A stretch of DNA of 64,000 bases. It comes from Clostridiales bacterium Firm_14. Lineage in GTDB: Bacteria > Bacillota > Clostridia > Saccharofermentanales > Saccharofermentanaceae. The DNA lies in NCBI GenBank assembly GCA_001604135.1, contig LVAT01000006.1:62001-126000 (forward strand), written 5' to 3'. Below the pieces are notes generated by a model that searched no databases, was not told where the DNA came from, and saw nothing but the letters and a program-made list of their open reading frames with translations. This document shows, piece by piece, positions 51,201 to 58,752 of the stretch (the first letter of the stretch is position 1; each line of letters starts with the position of its first letter). The position numbers and the translations under genes were made by a program.

Positions 51201-51352
51201 TCCTCGCTATCATCATTTTCCTTGCAGAAATAATAAACCGTCGGATTGGTATCTGCATTTACGGTCCTTCCGAACGGCAGGCATGTAAAGAAAACGCAGA
51301 GCGTGATCAATGCAGCAATTAAGCCGCGCGAAATTCTTAAAGTACTACTCAT
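48269..51352 (-). CDS. Large secreted modular protein heading the peptide locus
   Basis: The 1027-residue protein starts with a signal peptide (LIAALITLCVFFTCLPFG, cleavage near residue 33). Four modules of 100-120 residues end in a similar strand pair: NNSFTLYKRDYDWTQG near residue 380, DREFNITKNGDSWADVY near 484, NNELVITKPANEPEWGALY near 587 and NNQFVLTKPEGENAGWEGNY near 707, so they are tandem beta-domains. A Thr/Pro linker at about 738 leads to a 290-residue C-terminal domain beginning FGGYRIRLDGYVGVSYYVAL. No sortase signal is seen. AGTAGGTGG precedes the start. It is transcribed with the peptide gene and may be its target, carrier or a linked surface protein. Confidence 0.8.
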   Translation of the reverse strand: MSSTLRISRGLIAALITLCVFFTCLPFGRTVNADTNPTVYYFCKENDDSEDVIVNTGSVPEGQFCFAVFVDGGDAQHPYTIEQFIKDSYNDEHEENNIPVVVNNGLIVAGGLSDLRFVLLGSGRAQFNGYAYYSEADNAFTGDKNDLGAIESYINGLGDIQDDYSLLVFGDMTVKEPSTLNEVSVSSNGVLTINHAGNDGHTEFTVNKLKISGSGKVVINGGAEPNGLNILKELTACDGSLTGADGSVLLIENGAKVNGGILLYASDGTTAETGNGFNNITYLTTETYTYRTTGYDSPRWVKDGDPGPQDPAGIYVAFSDDLFSSYTYQYAGGETTEIPPEGNIAPVDAESITITMVPKNGTLSVKQGDLTPTVTNNSFTLYKRDYDWTQGPCYVEVTAIRDSGIYFHCEDGLVTEINYELGEGNNFTVNGDYLPLSAYENASGINFHVVTQDDTEPVATYVSTDGGLTLGTGYFDREFNITKNGDSWADVYDVYIRRGEKKYPGMYLNFDRSENTPIEKIQYSLDDGALTDLTEEFLSYDIYENNTKVKFVITPKEGVDNLDLRIDWDQYFIGETVPFDGFSFENNELVITKPANEPEWGALYEIGINVPGDPVPGGTFEIRFPGAPQVVDGVQCRFGETEDWSTAAADGDDLFFNIDRNRTAVYLKLLKRENSGALSIKVESQANPGDEPVVMTGIELDDNNQFVLTKPEGENAGWEGNYIVTITEEGGDTPTPTPDPQNELAKFGGYRIRLDGYVGVSYYVALDQGIRDSNTKITFTLDSVIPEFATQEIGFDSARYVVEEGAGDFYVFDFKVAPNDMTKTVTATLTNGEYSVTFEQFTVRDYVDYYANNDTGKVAALASAIKNYGYYSQLKFGPSDPIFAADAMTLTDPSYEIVTVGSLQDGISYYGSSVVFLSGNKIKHYFTITANPDAYTFKVNGQTVNKVSEGGNRYSVSTAEIPATNLANGISVEILYNGNVIQSYSYSAMNYAKAVVDSQSTTSEMKSLVKAFAMYYDAVNAYNNPGN

Positions 51353-51383
51353 AGTTGGCCACCTACTTTCATCAAAAGAAAAT

Positions 51384-51412
51384 CCTATAATACGTCACTA
51401 TAATTATATCAA
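51384..51412 (-). promoter_or_regulatory. Sigma-A promoter of the secreted protein/peptide locus
   Basis: Leftward, TTGATA (51412-51407), 17-base spacer, TATAGG (51389-51384), 32 bases before the 1027-residue protein start. Confidence 0.55.
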
Positions 51413-51471
51413 GGAAAATAGACAAATGGTTAACAACATGCGAAAAAACCGTTACAGATTGAAGAATTACA

Positions 51472-51510
51472 AAAATAAAAACTCCCGCGGGACTTGATCC
51501 GCGCGGGAGC
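51472..51510 (-). terminator. Terminator of the nrdG-nrdD operon
   Basis: CTCCCGCG and CGCGGGAG form a strong stem; leftward it is followed by TTTTTATTTTTG. Confidence 0.85.
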
Positions 51511-51538
51511 TTTTCGCTTACTTATATCACCTTAGTCC

Positions 51539-53944
51539 TTAAGACTTAATGCCCTTGCACTCGTTGACATACTGTCTGATAGGTCCGACGTCTGTATACT
51601 TTCTGACGCCGTCGCCGTCAGGAATGATGAGGACAGGAACGTTAACGATGTCGAACTGCTTTGCGAGCTCTGTATCATCATCAGCGTAGATGAGCTCATA
51701 GTCGAATCTCTGCTCGTCGAACATAGCCTTAACAGCCTTGCACTTAGCGCATGTGTGTGTTGTGAAGAGCATCGGCTTTGTGCCTACTGCGTCAGGTGCG
51801 GGCTTGAGTTCGGGAAGTTCCTTCTCCTCTGCCTTGCTGATCGTAACAGTAGCTGTTCTGGGCTTCATTGAAGACTCGCATGTGTTGTATGTCTTTCTGT
51901 CCTTGAACTCCTGGAGCTTACCGTCGTTCCAGTTCTTGACCGGACGGTAGTAACCTGTGATACGGCTGTATGTTTCGGTCGGGCCGCCGCACTCAGGGCA
52001 AGCTTTTACTTCGCCGGGGAGGTATCCGTGAACGGAGCAGATGGAGTATGTAGGAGACATTGTGTAGTAAGGCAGTCTGTAATTCTCGGCGATCTTTCTT
52101 ACGAGAGATGCAGCAGCCTTCCAGTCAGGGAGACGCTCGCCTAAGAATGCGTGGAATACCGTACCTGATGTGTAGAGAGTCTGGAGGTTATCCTGAACAT
52201 CAAGAGCATCGAAGATGTCTGCTGTGTAGCCGACAGGAAGATGTGAGCTGTTGGTGTAATAGAATACGCCGGAAGCATCGTTTGCAGTGATGATGTCGGG
52301 ATATCTTGCCTTGTCGTGCTTAGCAAGACGGAATGCCGTGGACTCTGCAGGTGTAGCTTCAAGGTTATAGAGGTCGCCGTACTTCTCCTGATAATCGGAG
52401 AGCTTGTTTCTCATGTGGTTAAGAACGTCAGCAGCAAATGCCTGAGCTTCTTCATGAGTCAGATCTTTTCTGAGCCACTTTGCATTGAGGCCTGCCTCGT
52501 TCATGCCGACAAGACCAATCGTTGAGAAGTGGTTGTTGAATGTTCCGAGGTAGTGTCTTGTATAAGGATAGAGACCCTCATCGAGAAGCTTTGTGATCGT
52601 GTTTCTCTTGATCTTGAGAGATCTTGCAGCGATGTCCATGAGGTGGTCGAGTCTCTTATAGAAATCATCAACATCAGAAGCGAGATAAGCGATTCTGGGG
52701 ATGTTGATCGTAACAACGCCTACAGAACCTGTGGATTCGCCTGAACCGAAGAATCCGCCGGACTTCTTACGGAGCTCACGAAGGTCGAGTCTCAAACGGC
52801 AGCACATTGAACGTACATCGGAAGGCTCCATGTCGGAGTTGATGTAGTTGGAGAAGTAAGGAATACCGTACTTTGCTGTCATCTCGAAGAGGAGCTTGTT
52901 GTTCTCTGTCTCTGACCAGTCGAAATCTCTTGTGATGGAGTATGTAGGGATAGGATACTGGAAGCCGCGGCCGTTAGCGTCACCTTCGATCATGATCTCG
53001 ATGAAAGCCTTGTTGACCATGTCCATCTCGGCCTTACAATCCTTGTACTTGAAGTCCATCTCCTTGCCGCCGACGATACAGTTCTGCTCAGCCAAGTCGT
53101 TCGGTACTGTCCAGTCGAGAGTGATGTTTGTGAACGGGCTCTGTGTACCCCATCTTGAAGGTGTGTTAACGCCGTAGATGAAGGACTGGATGTCCTGCTT
53201 AACCTGCTTGTAAGAGAGGTTGTCTACCTTTACGAAAGGTGCAAGATATGTATCGAAAGAGGAGAAAGCCTGAGCGCCTGCCCACTCGTTCTGCATGATG
53301 CCAAGGAAGTTGACCATCTGGTTGCAAAGTGTGGAGAGGTGCTTTGCAGGAGCAGATGTGATCTTGCCTACGATGCCGCCCAAGCCTTCCTGGATGAGCT
53401 GCTTTAATGACCATCCTGCGCAGTAACCTGTGAGCATGGAGAGGTCGTGAATGTGGATATCAGCATTTCTGTGAGCGTCTGCGATCTCTTTGTCATAGAT
53501 CTCAGAGAGCCAGTAGTTTGCTGTGATAGCGCCGGAGTTGGAGAGGATAAGGCCGCCTACTGAATATGTAACTGTGGAGTTCTCTTTAACACGCCAGTCT
53601 TCAACCTTGACGTAGCTGTCTACAAGGTTCTTGTAGTTCAAGAGAGCGGAATTCATGTTACGGATCTTTTCGCGCTGGTTACGATAGAGGATGTATGCCT
53701 TTGCAACGTCCTCATAGCCCATTCTCTGGAGCGTAGCTTCTACGCTGTCCTGAATGGATTCGACGTCAACCTTGCCGCCTTCTGCCTTCTTCTCTGCGTC
53801 TGAAACTGCGTTTAACGCGAGCATATCAATGATCTGATTGTTATACTCTCTCTTCTGTGCAATGAAAGCCTTCTCGATGGCTCCCGAAATCTTGCTTAAG
53901 TCAAACTCTACGACTTTGCCGTCTCTTTTGATGATCTGAAACAT
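51539..53944 (-). CDS. nrdD: Anaerobic ribonucleoside-triphosphate reductase with C-terminal thioredoxin-like domain
   Basis: The 801 residues start with an ATP-cone (MFQIIKRDGKVVEFDLSKIS). The class III catalytic barrel follows. The zinc-binding cysteines lie in CSVHGYLPGEVKACPECGG and the glycyl radical Gly664 in RITGYYRPVKNW. Beyond the usual end, residues about 724-801 form a thioredoxin/glutaredoxin-like domain with the CAKC active site (Cys732 and Cys735) and VPVLIIPDG. The enzyme reduces NTPs to dNTPs without oxygen. The added domain may reduce the enzyme or supply a disulfide step. AAGGAGAGG precedes the start. Confidence 0.95.
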   Translation of the reverse strand: MFQIIKRDGKVVEFDLSKISGAIEKAFIAQKREYNNQIIDMLALNAVSDAEKKAEGGKVDVESIQDSVEATLQRMGYEDVAKAYILYRNQREKIRNMNSALLNYKNLVDSYVKVEDWRVKENSTVTYSVGGLILSNSGAITANYWLSEIYDKEIADAHRNADIHIHDLSMLTGYCAGWSLKQLIQEGLGGIVGKITSAPAKHLSTLCNQMVNFLGIMQNEWAGAQAFSSFDTYLAPFVKVDNLSYKQVKQDIQSFIYGVNTPSRWGTQSPFTNITLDWTVPNDLAEQNCIVGGKEMDFKYKDCKAEMDMVNKAFIEIMIEGDANGRGFQYPIPTYSITRDFDWSETENNKLLFEMTAKYGIPYFSNYINSDMEPSDVRSMCCRLRLDLRELRKKSGGFFGSGESTGSVGVVTINIPRIAYLASDVDDFYKRLDHLMDIAARSLKIKRNTITKLLDEGLYPYTRHYLGTFNNHFSTIGLVGMNEAGLNAKWLRKDLTHEEAQAFAADVLNHMRNKLSDYQEKYGDLYNLEATPAESTAFRLAKHDKARYPDIITANDASGVFYYTNSSHLPVGYTADIFDALDVQDNLQTLYTSGTVFHAFLGERLPDWKAAASLVRKIAENYRLPYYTMSPTYSICSVHGYLPGEVKACPECGGPTETYSRITGYYRPVKNWNDGKLQEFKDRKTYNTCESSMKPRTATVTISKAEEKELPELKPAPDAVGTKPMLFTTHTCAKCKAVKAMFDEQRFDYELIYADDDTELAKQFDIVNVPVLIIPDGDGVRKYTDVGPIRQYVNECKGIKS

Positions 53945-53954
53945 GTTCCTCTCC

Positions 53955-54653
53955 TTAGCTCTCTCCGCGTATTTTTGCCTGCGGTATTATTTTCTTTGCA
54001 CCTTCCAATGCCTTTTCCAATTCTTCGCGCGGCAGTTCGCTCAATCCTTCGCCGTCTAAGAGATCTCCCGAATCCACGAAGTTCTGGAGGAAGTAATTCT
54101 CAGTTCCTTCCACCTGCTCCGCGATCTTCTCGAAATCGCCGGCCTCATGCAAAGGCGATACCACAGTAGTCCTGAACTCGTGGGCAACACCGCTGTCCTT
54201 GATCACCTTGATGCTCCGCTTGATGAGCTCGACATCGAAGTTCTTGATCCCGACTGTCTCTGCATACTTGTCAAAGGTGTTCTTAATATCCATCGCCACA
54301 TAATCCACGTTGCCCTCAGAGAGGATCTTCTCCAGTCTGTCCGGGAACGTGCCGTTGGTATCAAGCTTTACCTTGTAACCCATCGACTTGATCTTTGCGA
54401 TAAACTCACCAATGTCAGAATGCAGAAGCGGTTCGCCTCCCGTGATGGCAACTCCGTCAAGGATTCCCTGTCTTTTCTTAAGGAAAGCGAAAAACTCGTC
54501 TTCACTGATCCTCATGTCTTCCGGGGGATTGAATACCAATGCCGGGTTGTGGCAGAAGGGGCACCTTAAGTTGCATCCGACGGTAAATACCGTACAAGCT
54601 ACATTCCCGGGGAAGTCCAAAAGAGTCAACTTCTGAAGTCCGCCTAAGATCAT
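53955..54653 (-). CDS. nrdG: Anaerobic ribonucleoside-triphosphate reductase activating protein
   Basis: The 232-residue radical SAM protein has VGCNLRCPFCHNPALV with the CxxxCxxC motif, GGEPLLHSDI and LDTNGTFP. It uses a [4Fe-4S] cluster and SAM to make the glycyl radical in NrdD. It has the longer, single-cluster form typical of Bacillota. It is the first gene of the operon; nrdD starts ten bases after its stop. Confidence 0.95.
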   Translation of the reverse strand: MILGGLQKLTLLDFPGNVACTVFTVGCNLRCPFCHNPALVFNPPEDMRISEDEFFAFLKKRQGILDGVAITGGEPLLHSDIGEFIAKIKSMGYKVKLDTNGTFPDRLEKILSEGNVDYVAMDIKNTFDKYAETVGIKNFDVELIKRSIKVIKDSGVAHEFRTTVVSPLHEAGDFEKIAEQVEGTENYFLQNFVDSGDLLDGEGLSELPREELEKALEGAKKIIPQAKIRGES

Positions 54654-54723
54654 GCCCCAATACCTCGCTTCTAAATTGAAAATAGGTGCGAATGCGCCCC
54701 GTATCTCTCCGGGACGCTCTTAA

Positions 54724-54775
54724 AGATTACCTATATGTTGTGGTTGTGTCAACCTCAAAACCCAATATATTGTGC
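54724..54775 (-). promoter_or_regulatory. nrdG-nrdD promoter overlapped by two NrdR-type boxes
   Basis: Leftward, TTGACA (54752-54747), 17-base spacer and TAATCT (54729-54724) form a good sigma-A promoter. The sequence ACCCAATATATTGTGC at 54760-54775 matches the NrdR box consensus in 14 of 16 positions. A second, weaker box (11 of 16) lies at 54728-54743, one centre 32 bases from the other, the usual spacing. The boxes flank and overlap the promoter, so NrdR would repress it when dATP is high. Confidence 0.75.
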
Positions 54776-54884
54776 TTGTAATCCAACTGTAATAAAACCG
54801 GAAAAACAAGTCAAACAATAGGGTTTCAAGACTTTTTTATAAATTTTTGAACTTTTTTTAGCGCAAAATGTAATATTTCTTCCC

Positions 54885-54922
54885 CGAAAAAAGTCCGAGG
54901 AATGACATTTGATCCCCGGACT
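54885..54922 (-). terminator. Terminator of the SDR operon
   Basis: Leftward, AGTCCGGGG pairs with CCTCGGACT (one wobble) followed by TTTTTTCGGGG, 26 bases past the SDR stop. It shares the CCGAAAAAAGTCCGA core with the direct repeat at 58494-58599. Confidence 0.75.
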
Positions 54923-54947
54923 CATCCACGCAGCTTAACAGTCTGCT

Positions 54948-55643
54948 TTAGTCTTTCTTCTTTTTCTCGATCCTGTTGAACTGAGGTCTGACTTCGACCT
55001 CTGTCACGGCCGCGCCCTCGCGCATGTTGATGACCGACTTAACGCACTCTGCTGTATCTTCGGGAAGCAGATAGCAGCCCTCCTCTTCGGAAGGCGTGAA
55101 GTCGGCATTCCTGTAGAGCTTGGTCCCCAGCGTAAGATCCGGGCAGACCGTGACGACTCTTATTCCGGTCTTCCTGACCTCCTCGTAAAGGCTCCTGCTG
55201 TAACTTCTAAGGCCTGCCTTGAGAGCGCCGTATACGGCACCATGCGTATTTATCCTCGTTGAAGTGACTGATGCGATATTGATCACCATGCCCTTCGTAT
55301 CTTTGAGCTTCGGGATAAGTGCGGAAGTTAAGATCATCGGAGCTTCCAGATCCGTCCTGCACATCTCCTTGATCTGGTCGGGCGTGTTGAATTCGGCAAG
55401 GCCGTAGTATGCCGAGCCTGCCGCATTGACCAGAAGATCGACAGTCTTTATTTCAGATACTTTCTTTAAAAGAATATCCGTATCTCTTATATCCAATGAG
55501 ATCCTCTTCTCGAAAAAGTCCGCGTCCTCAGGGAAGATCCTTCCGATGCCGTAGACTTTATAGCCCTCTGAAGAGAGCATCTTTGATATCGCAAAACCTA
55601 TTCCGGAAGACGCTCCGGTGACGATCGCTGTCTTTAATTCCAT
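54948..55643 (-). CDS. Short-chain dehydrogenase/reductase
   Basis: ATG 55643 follows GGGAGAAG; the 231 residues show VTGASSGIGFAISKM, the NAAGSAYYG strand, NIASVTSTR and the catalytic YGALKAGL (Tyr-x-x-x-Lys). It uses NAD(P)H; the substrate is unknown. It overlaps the SplB-like gene upstream by ten bases and is the last gene of the operon from 57311. Confidence 0.9.
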   Translation of the reverse strand: MELKTAIVTGASSGIGFAISKMLSSEGYKVYGIGRIFPEDADFFEKRISLDIRDTDILLKKVSEIKTVDLLVNAAGSAYYGLAEFNTPDQIKEMCRTDLEAPMILTSALIPKLKDTKGMVINIASVTSTRINTHGAVYGALKAGLRSYSRSLYEEVRKTGIRVVTVCPDLTLGTKLYRNADFTPSEEEGCYLLPEDTAECVKSVINMREGAAVTEVEVRPQFNRIEKKKKD

Positions 55644-56608
55644 GTGAAGATCTTCTCCCTTCCGATATGCTTTTCGAGCAGGCCGCAAACGAATTCCTGC
55701 ATTGCTTTGTCAGTATCAGGTTCGTACTGCGCGACTCCGTCCTTTATGACATAAGGATACCATGCAGTCTTAGAATCAGGATATGCCTTGCGCATTCTGT
55801 TTAAGTAGTCCGAAGATATCCTGAACGTGCCGACGCTGACATCAGTGAGCCTGCCAAGATCTATTGAAGCAGCGCACTCGTCGATGAGATCCTTATATGC
55901 TTTTTCCCAATCAGGGATCTTGATTATCGGATCGAAACAGAGCCTTACCTTGGCACCGGCTTCGATCGCTTTCGCGGCAGCATTGATCCGCGCGCTGACA
56001 GGTGCGGTGTTGCGTTCCAAGCTCTCAACGACCTCCGACGGCGACACCGTAAATGCATAGATAACATTCGGTATATTGCCGGTCACCAGAACGGCGGCTT
56101 TTGTCCTTAGCTCTACGAGCAGGTTATCGTATGTGAGCGCCATATCCTTCCAGAAATCGGCATGTCCCGTAAGTGAATTCATCGCAAGAAGATCTGTGTC
56201 GTAGGAGGCGCAGACATACATCGGACCTTCCTTCAGCTTCTCTTCGACGTCATTTCTGTAGTCTTCGAGATTAACAAAGACGACCATATTGGACGACGGA
56301 TACATGCCCTTGAGATAGCAGTACTCGCAGTCAAAGGGGCAGTTCATCATGGAGCTCGCGTAGTAGAAACTCTTATTGCCGAACGACTGGCACACCGGCG
56401 CTCCCTTAAAGATCCTGCTGCCGTCTCTTACAGCGATTATCAACGCCTGGTGGTCCTTCTGAAGAGGCGCATCCTGCCTCTTCCTGTCGAAAACATCCTT
56501 GTAGTGCTTTATCTTAATGACGTGCGCATCAGGGATCTTAGAAAGGATCTTCTCCGTCAGCGGGTACCCGAAAGCTCTTTCCTCAACGTAGATATGAGCA
56601 AATCTCAT
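55634..56608 (-). CDS. splB: Radical SAM protein of the spore photoproduct lyase family
   Basis: I start at ATG 56608, behind GGAAGGGAGG; the longer frame from 56674 has no such site. The 324 residues include NCPFDCEYCYLKGMYP with the radical SAM CxxxCxxC motif and the SPL-type segments YASSMMNCPFD, VELRTKAAVL and RLCFDPIIKI. Spore photoproduct lyase repairs UV-made thymine dimers in germinating spores. Its length is near that of true SplB (about 340). The presence suggests descent from spore-formers. It overlaps the nucleosidase-like gene by 26 bases. Confidence 0.88.
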   Translation of the reverse strand: MRFAHIYVEERAFGYPLTEKILSKIPDAHVIKIKHYKDVFDRKRQDAPLQKDHQALIIAVRDGSRIFKGAPVCQSFGNKSFYYASSMMNCPFDCEYCYLKGMYPSSNMVVFVNLEDYRNDVEEKLKEGPMYVCASYDTDLLAMNSLTGHADFWKDMALTYDNLLVELRTKAAVLVTGNIPNVIYAFTVSPSEVVESLERNTAPVSARINAAAKAIEAGAKVRLCFDPIIKIPDWEKAYKDLIDECAASIDLGRLTDVSVGTFRISSDYLNRMRKAYPDSKTAWYPYVIKDGVAQYEPDTDKAMQEFVCGLLEKHIGREKIFTWN

Positions 56609-57311
56609 CGAGCACCTCCCTTCCGGCTTTCTTGTCCTTAACAGGAAGCCGTTCTTCCTTACGCATTTTATCAATCAGCGCCAGCAGTTCCTCTTCTCTT
56701 CCGGCCGCAGCGCAGTAATGCTCAAGGTCTTTGAGTTCGTTGCGCATATAGTGTGTCAGGCGCATCTCTTCGAAAATACCATCCGGCAGGAACTCATAAT
56801 CTTTTGAACCGTCTTTTGCGGTAAGGAGCTCTGCAATCTTTTTTATCTCATCAAGATGCTCTCTTATGAGCTGTGTCACTACATTTTTAGAAGGGAAATT
56901 ATCGCCGCTGTCTGATACGACTTTATATATCGCGAGATTAGACGGAGGGATCACCTTCAGAACGGCGTCGCAGATAAGCGAAGATTCCATGTCGTAGAGC
57001 ATGCCATCTTCAACCGAAGTTACGGCCTCCGAAGCAGTCGTGATGCTCATCTCATCTGCGCCCGAATCGAAAAGAATATCCGGATAAAAGCGTCTTCCGG
57101 TAGCAGTCGAAATTACCTGATTTATGAGATACCCTTTGCCCTTATCTTTGCCGGCACATACTCCGACATTAAGAACATGGTCATTAGGCGTTAATCCGAT
57201 TTTCGAGACCGTGCTTATCGTGCATCCGCCAACGCCCGTGACGACGATCTCGCCGGGCAGTCCGGTGAGTGCTGATGCTTCACATTTAAGAGCTGTAAGA
57301 ATATATAACAA
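56583..57311 (-). CDS. Nucleoside phosphorylase/nucleosidase-like protein
   Basis: The 242 residues show VTGVGGCTISTV, NVGVCAGKDKGKGYLINQV, DMESSLICDAV and YKVVSDSGDNFPS, the sequence order of the PNP/MTA-SAH nucleosidase fold with its active-site Met-Glu-Ser. It may hydrolyse a nucleoside; substrate is uncertain. It is the first gene of the unit with SplB, hinting at nucleotide-repair by-products, but this is inference. Confidence 0.75.
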   Translation of the reverse strand: MLYILTALKCEASALTGLPGEIVVTGVGGCTISTVSKIGLTPNDHVLNVGVCAGKDKGKGYLINQVISTATGRRFYPDILFDSGADEMSITTASEAVTSVEDGMLYDMESSLICDAVLKVIPPSNLAIYKVVSDSGDNFPSKNVVTQLIREHLDEIKKIAELLTAKDGSKDYEFLPDGIFEEMRLTHYMRNELKDLEHYCAAAGREEELLALIDKMRKEERLPVKDKKAGREVLDEICSYLR

Positions 57312-57332
57312 GTGAACTGCTCCGGTAGGTTT

Positions 57333-57361
57333 TTGATAATTATATTATAAAGTGTTAATAT
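57333..57361 (+). promoter_or_regulatory. Sigma-A promoter of trpS
   Basis: TTGATA at 57333-57338, 17-base spacer, TAATAT at 57356-57361. The short leader (about 25 bases) leaves no room for a T-box. Confidence 0.65.
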
Positions 57362-57392
57362 TAGTCGTCTTAAAAGACAACGGAGGATACTT

Positions 57393-58382
57393 ATGGACAG
57401 ATTACTTACGGGCCTTCAGCCCAGCGGCTCACTTACGATCGGAAATTATGCGGGCGGCATCTCGCAGGTCGTAAACTACCAGAAAGACTATGAGACATTG
57501 CTCTTCGTCCCTGACATGCATGCAATCACAGTACCCCAGGATCCTGAGGCACTGCACAGGAACATCATCAACGCTATCGCGATGTATATCGCCTGCGGCG
57601 TCGATCCGAACCTGCCCAACATGCACATCTACATTCAGTCGGAGAATCTCTATCACGCAAATCTGTCCTGGATCTTCGAATGCCACACACCTCACGGTGA
57701 CTTAACAAGAATGCACCAGTTCAAGGCTAAGTCAGCTCTTCACGAAGCTTTCACTGAAGGCCTCGTAACATATCCTGACCTTATGGCTGCTGATATCCTT
57801 CTTTACGATCCCAAGTATGTTCCTACCGGAATCGACCAGAAGCAGCACGTTGAGCTTGCAAGAAACCTTGCGATCAGGTTCAACAACCGTTACGGCGAAC
57901 TCTTCAAGATCCCTGAGCCCCTGATCCCTACGATCGGCGCCAAGATCCGTGATCTTCAGACACCTACTCAGAAGATGAGCAAGTCCACGGATAACCCGAA
58001 GGCATCTGTCTTCCTCTCTGATCCCGAGAAGACGATCAGAAAGAAGATCATGTCCGCAGTTACAGACTCTGACGGCATCATCAAGTTCGACGAAGACGAG
58101 AAGCCCGGCGTATCCAACCTTCTTACCATCTATTCAGTATTCACAGGCTGCGCTATTGAAGATGCAGTCGCTAAATTCGAAGGCGGCGGATACGGTGACC
58201 TCAAGAAGGCAGTTGCTGACGCAGTCGTTGAAAAAGTCGTTCCTTTCCAGGACAAGTACAACGAAGTAATTAACAGCGGCATCATCAACGACATTCTTGA
58301 TGCCGGCCGCGATTACACAAACGAGATCGCAAAAGAGAAGTACGAGCTCGTAAGAAAGGCAGTCGGATTCGGCAGAGTCTGA
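57393..58382 (+). CDS. trpS: Tryptophanyl-tRNA synthetase
   Basis: The 329 residues start GLQPSGSLTIGNYAGGI, whose TIGN corresponds to the class I HIGH motif, and later have QKMSKSTDNPKA, the KMSKS loop. QKQHVELARNLAIRFN is typical of the family. It charges tRNA-Trp. AACGGAGGA precedes the start. It is a single-gene unit. Confidence 0.97.
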   Translation: MDRLLTGLQPSGSLTIGNYAGGISQVVNYQKDYETLLFVPDMHAITVPQDPEALHRNIINAIAMYIACGVDPNLPNMHIYIQSENLYHANLSWIFECHTPHGDLTRMHQFKAKSALHEAFTEGLVTYPDLMAADILLYDPKYVPTGIDQKQHVELARNLAIRFNNRYGELFKIPEPLIPTIGAKIRDLQTPTQKMSKSTDNPKASVFLSDPEKTIRKKIMSAVTDSDGIIKFDEDEKPGVSNLLTIYSVFTGCAIEDAVAKFEGGGYGDLKKAVADAVVEKVVPFQDKYNEVINSGIINDILDAGRDYTNEIAKEKYELVRKAVGFGRV

Positions 58383-58406
58383 GACTTATTTTCAGAATGA
58401 AATGCA

Positions 58407-58436
58407 AAGCTGTCCTTCGGGGCAGCTATTTTATTA
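58407..58436 (+). terminator. trpS terminator
   Basis: AGCTGTCC, TTC, GGGGCAGCT, then ATTTTATT. Confidence 0.8.
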
Positions 58437-58493
58437 GCTGACCGTCAGAATCTGGCATGCCAATAAGCTATGTTTTTCGAGAGTGTCTTAAAC

Positions 58494-58599
58494 ATTCCGG
58501 AAAAAAGTCCGACCATGTCGGAACTATATCTGGAATATCGATCTGCTTTCTTTGAAATTCCGGAAAAAAGTCCGACCATATCGGACAAATATCTGGAAT
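58494..58599. repeat. Two 43-bp direct repeats spaced 63 bp apart
   Basis: The copies at 58494-58536 and 58557-58599 share 39 of 43 bases. Each contains a hairpin (TCCGAC, CATG or CATA, TCGGA) that on the leftward strand is followed by CTTTTTTCCGG, like a terminator. Since 63 is a multiple of three, both strands also read as repeated peptides, but no good start is present. Confidence 0.8.
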
Positions 58600-58752
58600 T
58601 TACACCCCTGCTTTTCAACCTCAGACCGCGGTTTTGGGCCGCGCACCGTATTGGTGACACGATTCTTACAGGGTGGTGCTTGATGTTTCGGAGGCACAAG
58701 CCGATACTAAACTCACATCTGCAGGTGATTTCACGAAAGGAACGGATTTGAC

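Noticed and set aside
57312-57392. T-box riboswitch before trpS
   Set aside because: The space is only 81 bases and holds a complete promoter, too short for a T-box.
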